Positions 1 through 13,782 are shown, counted from the stretch's first letter. The stretch: 64,000 nucleotides of DNA from Lenzites betulinus (GCA_022264855.1 JABYQU010000015.1:310001-374000), one strand, 5' to 3'. A program made the numbers and translations. The notes: generated from the sequence alone by a model not told the origin.

Positions 1-261
1 CTTCTCATTCGGGCGTACCGCCGGCGCCGTGTCTCATGCACCCCTTGCACGCGCCTGTCGAGTGTACACTAACCCCCACATCCATGCCCGTACCATAATC
101 CTGACCTCGTTCGTTCGCGGCGATCCCACCTCATTGTCTGCCAGCCGTACGCGCGCACCCTCCAACCTCTGACGACCACGCTCCTTCGAATACCCTGACC
201 CGTGTCCTCGAGCTCACCTCTGCAACGCGCTCGGTGAACCGCCGTCACTCGACAAGCTAGT

Positions 262-3200
262 ATGCAGCCTCTGCTTGGGTTGAACATTGTACTCCATGCT
301 TTACTTTTGCAACCTCTGCGGGAAATATCGTGGGCAGCGACACTGCTAATCTGGACTATCCGCATCCTCACGCTCTCCCTCCTCTTTCGGACATACATTG
401 GGCCTGCCATCGTCCGCCTCGTCTCGCGGCGCCTGCGCATCCGGAGTGTGAGCCTTCGCTCTATTCGCGGAATCTACTTCAAGGCTGGTAGTGGTACGTG
501 GCGAGTCGAACGCGTCGGGATCTCATACCATAGGCCATCCGCGGGCAAGGCGAGCCGGTTTTCCATCAAGGTCGAAGGGTTGTCGATCGAGCTGGACGGA
601 CAAGCCGGTGCATTTCCTCCCAGGACACCGCCCACAGAGAAGAGATCCAGAACTTCGAATGCTTCACGCGTTGCCCGACGCGCTCTGTCGTTCTTGCTCT
701 CGTCTGTCTACACTGCGCTCGAGCCGTACTGTCGTCCTACAGTGCGGTCATTCTTCGTCTATCTGCTGCGTCTGGGCATCCGTGCCCTACCTGCTATCAC
801 CCACGTAGTCGACTTCGAACTTGACTCTGCTGTCATAACTTGTGCTACCCTCATAGGCGTCCAGCTGTCGGTCGGGGAAGCTAAGCTTCATACCAGAGTC
901 TCACTTGCCTATCGGCCGAGTGTAGTCGCTGTCGCGAATGGCACGGCCCCATTGCATCTAGGCCATAGGCGATTTGCGAGTGTTGCGGACTGGAATGCTA
1001 GGGTGAAGAGTAGTGTGCGGAGGACTTGGGACCGAGCATGGGGCGCAACCCAGGTTGGCGCGTCTGTGGTTCTCCAAATCAATAGTGTCTCTGGCTTTGT
1101 GGACAAGGACAGCGAGCACTTCGGAGGTGAGTACTTGAACTGGTGTCATAGGCTATGCTCACATGCATATAGGCAGCCATAGAGGACATCTCTTCCTCGA
1201 CTTGCCGGCGGTACAACTGTCTGTCTCGGCTCGGCTCAATCCCCACCAAGGTGTAGAGCCACGCAGCGTAGAAACGTCGCTCGATCTCGGGACTGTGAAC
1301 CTCCAGGTGGACGTCATCCAGAAACTACTGAGGAAAATGAAGGAGAGCCGTGTCGCGAACGAGAGAGCGTTAGCAGCACTCGCAGCCTTGAGACGGTCGC
1401 GTTCGGCCCATCCGAAAGCTTCCCCCACCCCCTCATCTGGCTCCGCTTGGAAGTCTCCCCTATCCCCTGCTTCCCCAATCATCGGCGCATTATCTGTAGG
1501 TAATCATTGCGACGGATTCACTCGATACTCATGGAATGCATAGGCGTCCATGCGCTGGAAATGGGCCGTTCGTCAAAGCCAGGATATCAAGCCCAAGCCG
1601 CGTGTAGCTGTCGTGAGTGTGGTGTTAAATGGAGACAGGGCCGGGGCTCATTGCAGACAATCGTTCTCAGAAGCGTGTAGCGTACGGGTCGTATATCAAG
1701 GCAGTCCAAGTGAAGGTCTCCAAGTGCACCACAAGCCAGCAGCCAGAGGCGAGCCCTGGAGATGCCCCCGTTGTGCTTCTTGCATCTGTGAACGACATTT
1801 CCCTCAGTGCGAGGCTCAGCAGCCCGCATTCAAGCGAGATGCACAGACAGTGGCTAGGCTCGGGTTCCAGCATAGCCAGCGCCGAATCGTCCACAGACGC
1901 ATACACGGTAGAGTTCTCGGCAAACAAGCTAACGCTTGATAGAAATGGCGTTGGAGAGTTGATGGACCACATCCGAATCGCTACCCTCGACACTTTCCGG
2001 TGGGAGTCCCTTGTCTCTCGATGGCCCTCTCCTTGGCTTCAAGGCTCCTCGTTCCTGGCCGGCGATCCCAACGCGCAGTTACTCGTGTCCCATATCGAGT
2101 TGGGGGTTATAGAGGTGACCGAACGTTTGGATATGCTAGAGAAGTATTCCAGCAAGCCGCGCTCTGTCGAGAAGACCGTCCACGGCCAACCCCTTCTCCC
2201 TCCCATTCTCACCCCGGTCCCTCGCATATCTCTGGGTTTTAGTGTTGGTGACATTTCTCTTCGCCTAATATCACCAACCCGAGAGGGTGATCAGGAACCG
2301 TTCGTCTTGGAGGCCAGGACAAGCGGTATATGCGCTTCAGCCAAATCGCACTTCTTCTCGCGCCCAGATCGCGTCTTTGGAGATGTGGTTCATGACTACG
2401 CGGGTCTCGAGATGACGTTTGACTACGGGCTGGAAGTAAATCGTTCGTTTGCGAAGATCTGGTTCGGACCCGACGCACACATGCGAGGCGCTCACCCTCA
2501 CAGTTACCACGCAGCGGCGTATCCAAACGAGACGCTACTTCAACTCGACTCTATACACCTCAATGGCACTGGCCTCGGTCTAGGCGAATTCACGGAGGAG
2601 ACCTCCGGTATCGTGGCCATCGATGCTTCTTCTGTGCACACGGAGTGTCAGGTTGCGACCGACGCCCTCTCGGTTGAACTCTGGCAGCCTGAAGTCATCA
2701 AAGCACTCGCTTGTATCGTTTCGCGTGCGGGCAAACCGTCCGTCGAGAAGCCAGCGAAGCCCTCTCGTCGCTTGCTCGACCAGCTTCCATTCGGGCTGTC
2801 GGTGTCCCTGTCGATCCGCCGTTTGATGCTGTTCATGACTTCCCCGGATCTCGCTCCCGACGATGCCCTAAACATCTCACGCGGCCTGGCAGCACGTACG
2901 GGCGTTTCATTCAACTACTGCGCTCTACGCTCCGGCCATCGTCGCCGAATAGCGGACGCCGCTTCTCGAGGCCAACGACGGATTCAGCTTGTTCTTCCCG
3001 CCGAACAGATCTTTCACGCTGCGGAGGATGCAGGCTCTTCATCCGATGCCGACCTTACCCGTGCCCTGGTGCAACTCTCATTTTGGGATATCGTCCTCCG
3101 AGACGCATTCTCGACACCTTTTGCTGCAGACGATCCATACGGGACGAGCGAAAGTAGCGCAACACACCGATCGCTGGAGTTCCTCCATGTGGCCAAGGTC

Positions 3201-6200
3201 GAGGCAAATGTAACGCTCTCGGGCTCGCGACCTAATGGTGTTCCGCGTCCGAACAACTTAGACACCTGTGAGGTCGCGGTCACGGTTCCTACTGTGCGGA
3301 TGATTATGAATCTTGGCCAGGTCTATAACGCCCTTCTTGCGATACACACTGTACAGGCCCTCCTCCCCCCTCGACCACCTACGGCCGCCGTTGCCCCTAC
3401 TGGAGCATCCCCTACCATGTCTTTGGACGTCCGATGCCACCTCCACCGTCTACAGTTGCACTGGAGCTTCCCGCTGTCAAGTAAGATGTTCATGCGCATG
3501 ACGTCGATGTGGTGTCATATTGCCCCCAATCAAGGAATAGCCGTTGGTTGGGACCATATCCTCGTGGCGGTTTCCGTCCCCGTGTCTCGCGATGGTGCCG
3601 AGCATCAAGAGTGGGAGGAACTCGCCCGACTCCCTCAGTGGCGTATCGAAATCATACAGGATACTACCCCGTTGACTGTTAAGGTGAAAGGAGACAGTGG
3701 CCGATTGCGCATCCCGTTCGACTTCATCTTGGCCGACATGATCTTGGATATCAACCTCACCATTAAGAGCGTCAAGCATCTCGTTCGCATGGTCGCGGCC
3801 GGGAAATATCACGACCCCCCTTCTCCCCCTGAAGAAGATGCGAAGCGCCTCCCGAACATCAAGATTGACCTAGGAAGACTCGTCGTGGAAGCCGCAGATG
3901 ATGATCTCGAAGCCAAGCTGGGTCTACTTTGGCGATCTGGGTCCGAAGCTGCGAGACTCCGACGAGAGCGGGAGGACGCGTTCGCAGCGAAGGTGGAAAC
4001 TATTGTCTCCCCCAAACCGGCGGCCGCGTCTGCTGCACCTCGTACAGCGGAGTCTGACTTCCAATTCACTGCCAAGCATACCGTCTCAGTCGCAGATGCT
4101 CGACAACGTCTTAACCAGGTCCATTCGGTTGCGTGGAGGACAGCGTATCGACAATCGCGTGCGCGTCAAGTCGAGAGGCAGGAATCCTTCCTCAAGGCCC
4201 GCGAAGGGCCGCTGTGGATTACCGACAACGACGATGGTGATATGGTCTTTGTCAACCGAGTCTCACCTATTCCTCCCCTCCTTCGTCTGGTGTTCCAAGG
4301 CCTGGCCCTCTCCATCACACCTCCTTCTTTCCCATACGATGCTCTTCCGGAATACCTGCACAGGACAGGGAAAGGTCTACCACTGGATACTCGCTTCTCG
4401 TTGCTCATCCCTCTCCACCTCCACTTCAAGACCCAGTCCTTGTGGCTAGGGTTCCGGGAGTACCCGCTCCCAATGCTTCACGTCCCCGCTCATTCTCTGG
4501 GAACCCTTCCCGGGTTAGCGTTCGACAGTGACGTTGTCATCGCGGAGGAAATGGGCTCCGAAAAGGCTTTGGAGTGGGTTCAATGCGAGATCGTGAAGGC
4601 GGACAGCGGTTTGTACGGGGCCGCGCCATTGTCTGTGAAGATACCGAAGACCCTCATGCCCGTCAAGTCGTATGCAAGCCCGACGATACGCGTCACGACG
4701 GACGGCGTCACCGATTTCTCGTGGTGTGTGAGTTATGGGGCTGCTACCCAGGACTTCATGCGCGTTCTCGACACACTCTCCCATGCACCTCGAGACAGTT
4801 CTCCTGCCATCGGTTTTTGGGACAAAGTATGTATCCTCACCCCATTTCTCGGCACCATACATTTCAGCTGACGTTGATTTGTCGCAGCTACGCCTAGTCT
4901 TCCATTGGCGCGTGAGGGTCGACTTCGACAACGAGGTTCATCTTCACATGAAAGGTAAGCTCTCAATCCTTCCCACCAAACCCCGTTCACTGAATAGATC
5001 GAAGGTTCACGGGACCCATACGAGCTCCGGGGATATGGTGCTGGTTTTGCGCTCTGCTGGAAGGGCAGTCCATCACTGCTAGTAGGACAACCCAACGACG
5101 CCGGGGAGCTGGTCCAGGTCAAGAGCGATACCATGCTCATCATTGTTCCCAAGTGCGCAACATGTTTTTCTTCGGCCCATCTATCTATACTAACTTGAAT
5201 GTTACAGCATTGAGGACTCGTATGGAGACGGCATGGACAAAGCAGCACCTGCGGGAGCCATTCCCAGGAAGGCGCAAACCGTTGTTGCGAAGTTGCGCTC
5301 AGGTGTATGCTTTGGCGTCGGGTTTGTCCTGGAACGTGCTTGCGGGCCAGAGTGTCAAGAATGCGGCGGGAAGGCATTTGATCGTTCATGTCGATTGTTC
5401 ACGTTCAAGCCACATTACGACGTGAAACTAGAGTGGAAGGATAATGTCCCTGAGATCAAGGTAGATCCCCTAACAGGACTCATACGTTTCGCCCCACTCA
5501 TACTTTGGTACAGTCGGCAGAAGATTCGTACAACGGCTTTCGCTCGGACTTCATCCATATGTCCATATCCCTCAAATCCGGCCTCGACAAAACCTCACAA
5601 CTGCGCCCAAGCAACATCCACCTCTCACCCGAGGTCTTCTCGCACTTCTGGTCATGGTGGTCTCTCTTCAACAGCGCGCTGTCCTTTCCGATCCGACAGG
5701 GCCAGCTCTACCCTCGGAAGCGACCTATATCCCCGAAGTTTGGTCAGCACCTCGCGACACTCAAATACATGCTGTCGCTCCCCCAGATATTCGTCTCACA
5801 TGTTTACGTCGACAACTCCCAAGAGGCGTGGGCGGACGGCGTAACGCCCTTCGTCGGCGTGAAGGCACTGATCGGCGAGTTCCATGCGGACATGCACCAA
5901 CGGGACACTGAGACCTCAGAGATGACCCAAGGAGGCGTCAAGACTGTCCATCACAAACCTTTCTATGCTATCGAGGTAGTACTGAAAGGCCTCGACCTCC
6001 GCGCTCTACTTGCCGTGTTCCCGGACCCGCTGAAGCAATGCACTCCCTTGGACAACTCCCCGCTGCTCAGCAACTACCGCACGCGGAACGGCCTCACCCC
6101 GATCGACCTCAGCTCGAACTGGGTCGACATGGACGACTTCGCCATCTTCGAACAAGATTCACCGACGCCGCCTGATATCCACCTTCTTCCTGCAGTGTCA

Positions 6201-9200
6201 TGCCCCCGGTTCACGTACTTCAAGCGGGTGGATGAACATGGTCCAGACGGTCCCGACAAGCCGTGCGATCGGAGCAAGTTTGGGTCGGAGGACACACATG
6301 TTTGTCTGCTGGGCAAGGAGCCATGTAAGTGGTGTGTGGCGAGGCCTCAAACAAGTCGCTCACATGTTCGCAGCTGTCAATCAAATACAGATGGAACTCG
6401 CTTCCGCCCGTGTAGCACATCTACAGCGAAGAGCGCAGGCCGAGAAAAACAAGCCCCACTGGCTGAGCACACGAGAACCATCGGAATCATCCGTCAATGA
6501 CAGCGAGGTGCGCGTTCCTTCTAAGCTTGTGCGGTCCTTTCTCATCCGGTGTTTAATAGAGTCATGCTCGCGCCGCCAACGATCGACCGCGGATGATCAC
6601 ACTCCTGGAAAGTTATATCGCCCAACTTCGTCAAGTCGACATGGCTTCTCAGGCGGCGACCAGGAACGGCACGTCCTCCTACTACATGCCTGCGGACATG
6701 GTGTCTCCCGACGAGTGGGCCGGCTTCGACAACGTATATCAGGTCCACAGTCCGCACATCATTCTTGACAACGCCATACGAGACGTAAGGGGTTTTGCAG
6801 CTCACACACGATAGATCGCTCATGTCCCGCGTAGATCATGATGCAGTACTACTACTGTTCGCGGGCGAGGCGAGGGATTGAGTATCATCTGGCAACTCGG
6901 TAAGTCGCAACTACTCTGATCGTATACTTCCCATAGCGTACTTATTCCATTGCAGTGCGGTCAAGTTCATTCGCGACCAGGCTCAAGCGGCGCTCACGGA
7001 CTTCCAGCAAGAAGCGGGCAAACACAAGGGGGCAGCTGCCAGTGCGCAAGCAGCCGCCAACGCGGTCAAAAAGCTACTTGTTGGCGAAGGCTCGACGTCG
7101 CCTACCGTTGATTTCGCACCACATACGACCTCCAAGCTACCATCATTCGTCGATCCACTGAATGGCTGGGCTGAGGGAGTATCGCCCCGGAAAGGTCACT
7201 TCTGCCTGCTTCTCAAGCCTCAGGTCGTTCTCCGGGCGGACGAGGACTCTGAGGCTGTTTGTGTGCTTGCGGCCCTGCAGGGCAAGCTGAAGACATTCTC
7301 AATCATGGATGACACGAATGCACACGACCCGATCAGCGGCAAGATCATGAACAGGTACTATATGGCCCAGCTACCTGTTTTACTTGATTTCTAACACATG
7401 TTCGCAGGAACTTTGCGTGGCTTACGGGCCTTCAAACGTTCTCGCCTTCCGCGACGAATACCTCCGGGAAGGACTACGTTCCCCTCGAGGTGTTGATTGA
7501 TCTGCGAGCAGACAACAGCGATTTCGATCGTCTGGTGCCACAGACGGACGCGACGTTCCAGTATGACAAATTCAATCGCCTTCGTCTCCGCAACGATGTT
7601 ACAGCTGTGGTGAAAACCAGCCAGCATGTGCATGCCCATCTGCAGAACCAAACAGTCGGTGCTTTGGAAGTTGCTGCATTAAATATTCTAACTCGTCATT
7701 TTAGGACCTCATCCGACTGCACGTACCTCGCTTCACCGTCTCCGCCAACGACCGACACTTCCAAGCCATCTCGAATATCGTCACCAAACTGGTCCTCTTC
7801 AGCGACGCCGCGCACAAGACGCGCGCCGAGAAGCTCGAAAGCCTGCTGTTTAGCTACGACTTCACGAACCTCTCCTCCGCGGCGGACGTCGTCGCGAACG
7901 TGCAGCAGCGGCTCCGGCAGGCGCTCGATACGCAGCGCGAGGCGGAGCAGAAGCTGCGAGGGTTCGGGAACCCCGGACGCGTTGAGGAGCTCAAGATCGA
8001 GGCGCACATCCTCCTGCTCGTCGAGGAGCTCAACCTCATCTTCGACGCGATCAAGCTCGCACAGGACAAGGCGAGCGACCAGTCCGACCAGAAATCTGCG
8101 CTTCTCTTCCACGCGTCTTCGGAGGAGCTCTCGTGGCTGATGTTGGACCGGCATGACCAGCTGCTCGCGAAGCTCGCAGTGCGCGGCACGGACTTCTACT
8201 GGCTGAGCAGGCACGACAGCTCGACGATGAACAAGCTCGCGGTCGGCGACTTGCAGGCGTTCGACGGTGCCGCAGATGCCGAGTGGACTGAAATTCTATC
8301 GAAGTGCGACGAGCCCGCAACACATCCTTTGGTGAAGGTTTGTGATTTATTCGTTATTACCACCGTTGCAATAGATTTTGATTTAAACTACAGCGCAAAC
8401 TCTTCCTGCTCGCGGACTGGACCGTACTGCCACCCGTCGGCGGCATCACGATATACGAAGAGTTCGAGCTGATGCTGCACCCCATGCGGCTACAGATCGA
8501 CATCCGCGTTGGCCGCAAGATTATGGAGTACCTCTGGCCCGCTCGGCGCGCCCGCAACCAGACGCCGATAGAGACGGACTCGTTCATCGTTCCTGATGCG
8601 TTCACGAAACCTGACGACCTGCCCGCGGTGACGTACACGGACTCCCCGCGGCACGCGTCGTTCGACGTCGCCCCACGAAAGTCCCTCGAGGCAAACCGGC
8701 TTGCCGTTCCCACCCTACGCAGGCTCGGCACGTCGCGCTCGTTCACAGATCTGCGGAATACGTCTCGGCAGGACTCATTACAGGTCCCATCGCGGCTGCA
8801 GAGGACGCGGTCGAGCGATGCGCTGAAGGGGCGCTCGACGGACGCGCTCGCGTCGAAACAGTCTAGTTCAAGCGCGGGCAAGAGTATGCACGAGAAGGAC
8901 CGGCATAAGCAGCAGGCGGACGATGCGGCAGAGATGAAGACGCGTGCGTCGCAGAAGACGTTTGTGCGGGTCAAGGTTGCAAGGTGAGTCTATTTCTAGC
9001 ATTGTCTCGAGGGTCGCCTACTGAATGGCGGCGTAGTCTCCACCTGCTGTTGAGCATAGCGAAGGAGGATTCGTTCCTGTGCCGCGACGCTCGGATCAGG
9101 ACACGCGATTTGGAGTACCGCAACCAGACGTGGAGTGTGAGTATTCGGCCCTTCATACTTCAGCATAGACACACCCATCTGACATCGTGTACAGTTCGAG

Positions 9201-9751
9201 GAGCTAGTCGACCAGTTCATCCCCTCGGGTCGTAATTGGCGCGGCTGGGTCAAAGTGGCGTTCCAACAGCCGCTGGTCCCGGTCCTCCCAGTTGCCCGCG
9301 AGCTGATCACGAAGACGAAATGGCTTGCGTCAAAACGGGACCACGATCGACCGACACGGCCAAGCACGCCGAAGCTGCTTTCGATGAAGAACGTTTCGGC
9401 GCGCAACGGCACAGGAGCGTCGGACGGGACACTGCGAAAGTCGAAAGACCTCGGTGGGCGCCCGAAGCTGCCGCACACGATTGCGGACGCCCCGTTCCTC
9501 TCGTCTGAGCCCGAGACAATACGCGCGCCCAAGCCCGCGAAAAACGGAGTGCGTAGCCGCGCGATCAGCCTTTTCAAGCGGAAACATGCACATGGCCAGG
9601 ACAGCCAGGATAGCATCGACTCTTCGGATACCACCACAAGTGTATGTTCCATCTATTCTCGACGTGATAGCTCGCTCACGCATTGTATTTGAAGACTGAA
9701 CCATCTTCGCGGACTGATAGCCAGACGTCAAGAAGTAGTCTGCAGGAATAA
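262..9751 (+). CDS. FMP27: Fmp27/BLTP2-family bridge-like lipid transfer protein
   Basis: Very large intron-split gene of roughly 2,850-2,900 residues. The family (yeast Fmp27, animal Hobbit/BLTP2, plant SABRE) forms long hydrophobic channels that carry phospholipids at ER-plasma membrane contacts. The N terminus has a hydrophobic membrane anchor (about residues 5-45). The family hallmark GFWDK is read directly at about 4812-4826, followed after an intron by LRLVFHWRVRVDF and then DPYELRGYGAGFALCWKG. Further on are the tryptophan-rich stretch FSHFWSWWSLF (near 5635-5670) and the conserved LSLPQIFVSHVYVD. Introns I could phase include 1127-1172, 1500-1543, 1613-1656 and 4827-4887; about a dozen more follow. 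The last exon reads in frame to TAA at 9749-9751. The start is the first ATG before the hydrophobic anchor. The C-terminal third is basic and Ser-rich. Family identity is certain; some small exon borders are not. Confidence 0.93.
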
Positions 9752-9882
9752 GGACAAATAATGTACGCTAGATCTACCGGTAATCGCGCTGTAAATTATT
9801 GCCTCGACAGAGATACCTTGGATAGTACTTACTATAAACGATTCCTAACATACACGCCTCGCGATCGGTGGGGTGGTCGGAG

Positions 9883-10118
9883 TATTGCTGTTTTCACGCG
9901 CGGTGTCGCGGGCGCCTACTCCGGTTTTTTTCCCGCCATCTCGCGCTCTTGCGCTCGCTGCACCCCTCAGCTTCCAACGCCTCTATCTCGCTCATTTCTC
10001 GCCAAACGGCCCCATTCCTGGTTTTCCAGACACTACGCATCTGCGCGCATCGAATGATATCAATTCCATCAAGTTTCGAGATGTTTCGTCCACCACCTCC
10101 TCGAACGCCACCTCCGGC
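9883..10118 (+). repeat. Left terminal inverted repeat arm
   Basis: Left arm of the inverted pair. It begins TATTGCTGTTTTC and ends with CCACCTCCGGC. It contains a T7 run after CTCCGG and GC-rich blocks. Compared with the right arm I count differences near TCTCGCCAAACG (TCTCATCCAAACG on the right), AATTCCATC (AATTTCACC) and CCTCCTCG (CCTCCTTG). Confidence 0.85.
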
Positions 10119-10903
10119 GAACATGCTGCAACGGCTGGTCATTGACGGATTCCAAAGTGAAAAGAAGTGGTGCTACGCTTGTAGGGAGGGTTCTGGGAGT
10201 GCACAACGGTATGCATGGACTCTCATAATTTCCCTGCATATGCATATCTGCTTAGCCTCGCCCTACCCTCCCACTCTACGTGCTTCCCTCGTGCGAGGGA
10301 GAAGTTTGCCGTCCGCATCCTTACACCTTCAGCAATCGAAAACATAGTACAATGATTCCGTACACTTAGATTTGATTGCAAGACTGTCTTGGTTGTAATA
10401 TGAACATATATTCGCCGTTTCTCCCTGTTCATGAGTGTGAATGCACCCTCGACTGCCAACGATGCGTCTGCACTGCTCAAAACTTCAAGCAAGACATCAG
10501 CCTGCCCAAGATTATTCCTGGGGACTTAGTTAGAACAATGGTGCATGTGGAATCCTCTAGCAACACACAATACTTCCGCGGTAAGCACAAACTCAGACGT
10601 CCATGCAACAGGAATGGGGACTCCCCCACTGCTAGTGATGCAAAAGTGATCCAATATGGTTTAAATTGAACAGAAAGTACAGAGAATATGTGTAGGATGA
10701 GTATATATAAGTGCACACGAGGAATACATGAAGGAGGCGGATAGGAGGACAAGGCCTACATCGAATGCATGCAACCTGATGGACGTGGGGGAATGGGGAA
10801 TGAATGCAACAGCTTACCACATACTCTATATATCATTCAGCATCCACCTCACTAGCTGATTATGCTGCACAACATCTTGCACGCCGTTTACCCAAGTTTT
10901 TGT

Positions 10904-11140
10904 GCCGGAGGTGGCGTTCAAGGAGGTGGTGGACGAAACATCTCGAAACTTGGTGAAATTGATATCATTCGATGCGCGCAGATGCGTAGTGTCTGGAAAA
11001 CCAGGAATGGGGCCGTTTGGATGAGAAATGAGCGAGATAGAGGCGTTGGAAGCTGAGGGGTGCAGCGAGCGCAAGAGCGCGAGATGGCGGGAAAAAAACC
11101 GGAGTAGGCGCCCGCGACACCGCGCGTGAAAACAGCAATA
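10904..11140 (-). repeat. Right terminal inverted repeat arm
   Basis: Right arm, reverse complement of 9883-10118. It begins GCCGGAGGTGGCG and ends AACAGCAATA. High identity to the left arm points to recent origin or continuing gene conversion between the arms. It ends about 190 bp before the ATG of the next gene and so may sit in its promoter. Confidence 0.85.
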
Positions 11141-11332
11141 AGTGTGGGAGAGTAAGCGCGGTTCTAGACGCCTTATGACTTCATCGGTAAAGGACTTGGC
11201 CCGGTGCCACCATCGAACGAACATGCTCGAGTGTGCAGAGACTTTCGCTCCACCCCTCTCCTCCGTCCTCCGCCATCTCCTCCGTCCTAGCCAGTCGCTA
11301 GCTCGCCGTCTGCCGCATTCTGCTCGTCGGCT

Positions 11333-13782
11333 ATGCCCTCCGTTCGCGTCAAGAAAGGTCAAGGGTACCAGTCCATCGACGATGCTCCGGCAACCGGTCG
11401 CCCTCGCTCTCAGTCGCTTGTCACTATCCTCCGTCCGGGGCCCGCCCAGACACCGAAGGAGGAATCGACAGCGGACCTCCGCCGATCCAGAACTCATACG
11501 AGCGACGGTTCCATCACGAACGGAGGGCGGCCGCCTGTGGGCCGTCCCCGCGCATTGAGCAAAGTCTCACAACATATCTCGTCCACGACCAGACATATTC
11601 CTCAGCTGCCGTCCGCGCGACCGCCGCAGACTCCGGGCCCCCCGCACCTGTCCGACATTCAAGAGACCTCGGCACCGCAAAGCTTCCGTGGGCGCCGCGC
11701 GGATAGTTACACCGTCGAGGGTCAGCAAGCGGATCTCCGGGTCCCTCTCGGGGGAGACCAAGACCGGGCAGGCAGCTCAATAAGCCTCGCTCTTGAAGAG
11801 TTGGATCAAGAGCAGGGTAACGATATCCACCACTCGGACGATATTGTCGAACATCTAGACGTCATAGGTGAGCTCCTTCCACACTAGACGTGAAATAGGC
11901 ACCCATCTACTTCCCTGCAGACCCGCAAATATCCACCGTATCTACCCTTACTAACGCCGCAAATGCCATTGTTGTGTTCGTGTTCTCGCACTCACTTACC
12001 CTCCGCTCCATGCTAACCCAAGTATAGACCTCCCTTGTCATTCTATTCGCGAAAACCTGTTGTTGTACTACCACGACTGAAAAAGAAGAAAAAGACGAAA
12101 CAATCTGATCTGGAGAAGGGTGCGGAGCATGACGAAGACGAATACGAGGATGCGTTAGACCAACACGTCGAGGACTGTCTACGGAAGCGTGACAAGTTTC
12201 GTCGTGTTATGCGAGGCGTCTGGTCATTTGTCAAAACACGTGAGTACTGTGCTACATCGTTGTTATAATGCGAAATTGACGCTCTCGCTCTAACAGCACT
12301 CGGGGTAAGCTTGTATACTTGGTATTGTTGGGCTCTGGTCTGACATTTTGCCCCCAAGATCGTCACCGCAATCTACGGGTTTAATGTTGGTGTGTAAACT
12401 CCCTTACCGGTCTTCCATCAGTGCGTTGACCAGCTGCGTACAGTATTCTGGGGCACTGGCATCGTTTTCTTCTTGGCTAAGTTTATCAACCTACATAATG
12501 AGATAACCCAAGGGTTTTGGGTCGAGCTCTGTCAGCAGGTGGAGACAGGTATGGCGCGCCTCATTGTAGATGCTTTCGTGTATTCACTGAACTTCACAGG
12601 TCTCTTCACGGCAACCAGCATTGGTTTCATTCCATTCCGAATCATGGATACATACCGTACGTCTGAATGCGAGCACTTCTGACTTCACCCGAGTCTTAAC
12701 TTCGTGATAGGGGTCTGCAAGATTTGGCATTACAAGCGGAAGGTCGCCAAACTGCGCGCGAAGGCCGGGCTTCCGGAGCTCTATGATCCAGATGACCTCC
12801 CGGATCCAGTCTATGACCCCAACTATATCCATGTCCTCACCGAGAAAGAGCAGATTGACTTGCATTATCGTGCGTGATTCCAACACTCTCCACCAGCCGC
12901 TCACGCCGACATCCATAACAGAGCAACATCAGTTCATGGCGTCGCAAACGTGGTATAGGCCGCATGGCACGCAGACCCATCGAGTAAGCATGACACCTAT
13001 GACTGAATAGTCGCCTCCTAACTCTTGATTTCAGGCGTTCCCTATCAAGTAAGTTCTTCTTGATTCAGAGGTAGAAAGTCTTCCTTATCGGCCAATAGCC
13101 TTGCGCTCTGGATTTGCGTCTGCAACGACCTCAACTCGTTCTTCCAAATTCTTCTCAGCGGCACCATGTGGGGACTTGATCGGTAGGCGCATAGACTCCT
13201 CGCATTCAGTTCCGCCATACTAATCACGTCCTCCCCAGGTTCCAACGACCCGCATGGACCACCGGCACGACTCTTCCCGCCGCATTCGTGCGTACCCGAA
13301 AATACTCCCGCGAGCGAGCTAGAACTCATATTCAAATTCATCAGGTTGCCGGCATTATTGCAGGTGTACTCATCTACTGGGGCGGCCGTCAGACGCGTCG
13401 CACGGAAGAAGTCAGAGACCGTCTCCGCATGGCATTGAAGATGGAGCGCGACCCGCAACGACGCTCCTTGCCCACGCAGCGTGCCACACCCACCATCAAC
13501 GTCGAGGAGGCGAGCGAGAGTTCCGAGCCCGTCGCAGCACTTGCGGCGACCGCCGAATCCTCCGCCGACACTGCGACAGTCCAGGAGGTCCCGGACGCAG
13601 CGCCCAAGGAGGAGCTCAAGATGGTCGAGGCCGAGGGATACGCCGCGCTCGCAAAGCGGAGCACAGAGCAAACTGACAGCCTCGGCGTGGAGACACGGCC
13701 AAGCGCGGATCGTCAGCCCTCCGCCCGCTCTCTGCGTTTCGCGGACGAGATGGTGGTGCCCTCTGCGGACCACCTCTCGTAG
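11333..13782 (+). CDS. DUF2985-type fungal integral membrane protein
   Basis: Multi-exon gene. The first exon (11333-11867) encodes a hydrophilic Ser/Pro/Arg-rich N terminus. It is followed by a basic LKKKKKTK stretch and an acidic patch, then the membrane core: VKTPLGIVTAIYGFN, VVFWGTGIVFFLAKFIN, GFWVELCQQVETGLF, GFIPFRIMDTYR. Conserved soluble motifs follow: KIWHYKRKVAKLRAKAGLPE, LPDPVYDPNYIHVLT and ASQTWYRPHGTQTHRAFPI. Two more hydrophobic segments come next (LALWICVCNDLNSFFQILL and AAFVAGIIAGVLIYWGG) and then a long acidic tail. This order is what I know from the fungal DUF2985 membrane family, whose function is unknown. Exons of 8 nt (12297-12304), 31 nt (12359-12389) and 14 nt (13035-13048) are needed to keep the frame. 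The stop is TAG at 13780-13782. Confidence 0.85.

Larger units (their letters stand above)
9883..11140. mobile_element. TA-flanked 1.26-kb inverted-repeat element (non-autonomous DNA transposon candidate)
   Basis: Two arms of about 236 bp (9883-10118 and 10904-11140) are reverse complements with only about five differences, enclosing a 785-bp centre. The outer tips read TATTGCTGTTTTC on the left and GAAAACAGCAATA on the right, so both ends can be read as a TA target duplication next to a TTGCTG tip, as in Tc1/mariner-type insertions. The centre has no transposase and no reading frame I can support. It lies between the stop of the FMP27 gene and the start of the DUF2985 gene. The inverted repeat is seen directly; assignment to a TA-inserting superfamily is inference. 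Confidence 0.7.

Noticed and set aside
10376..10669. 97-residue Cys-containing open frame inside the inverted-repeat element
   Set aside because: No transposase or other domain and no evidence of splicing; taken as chance.
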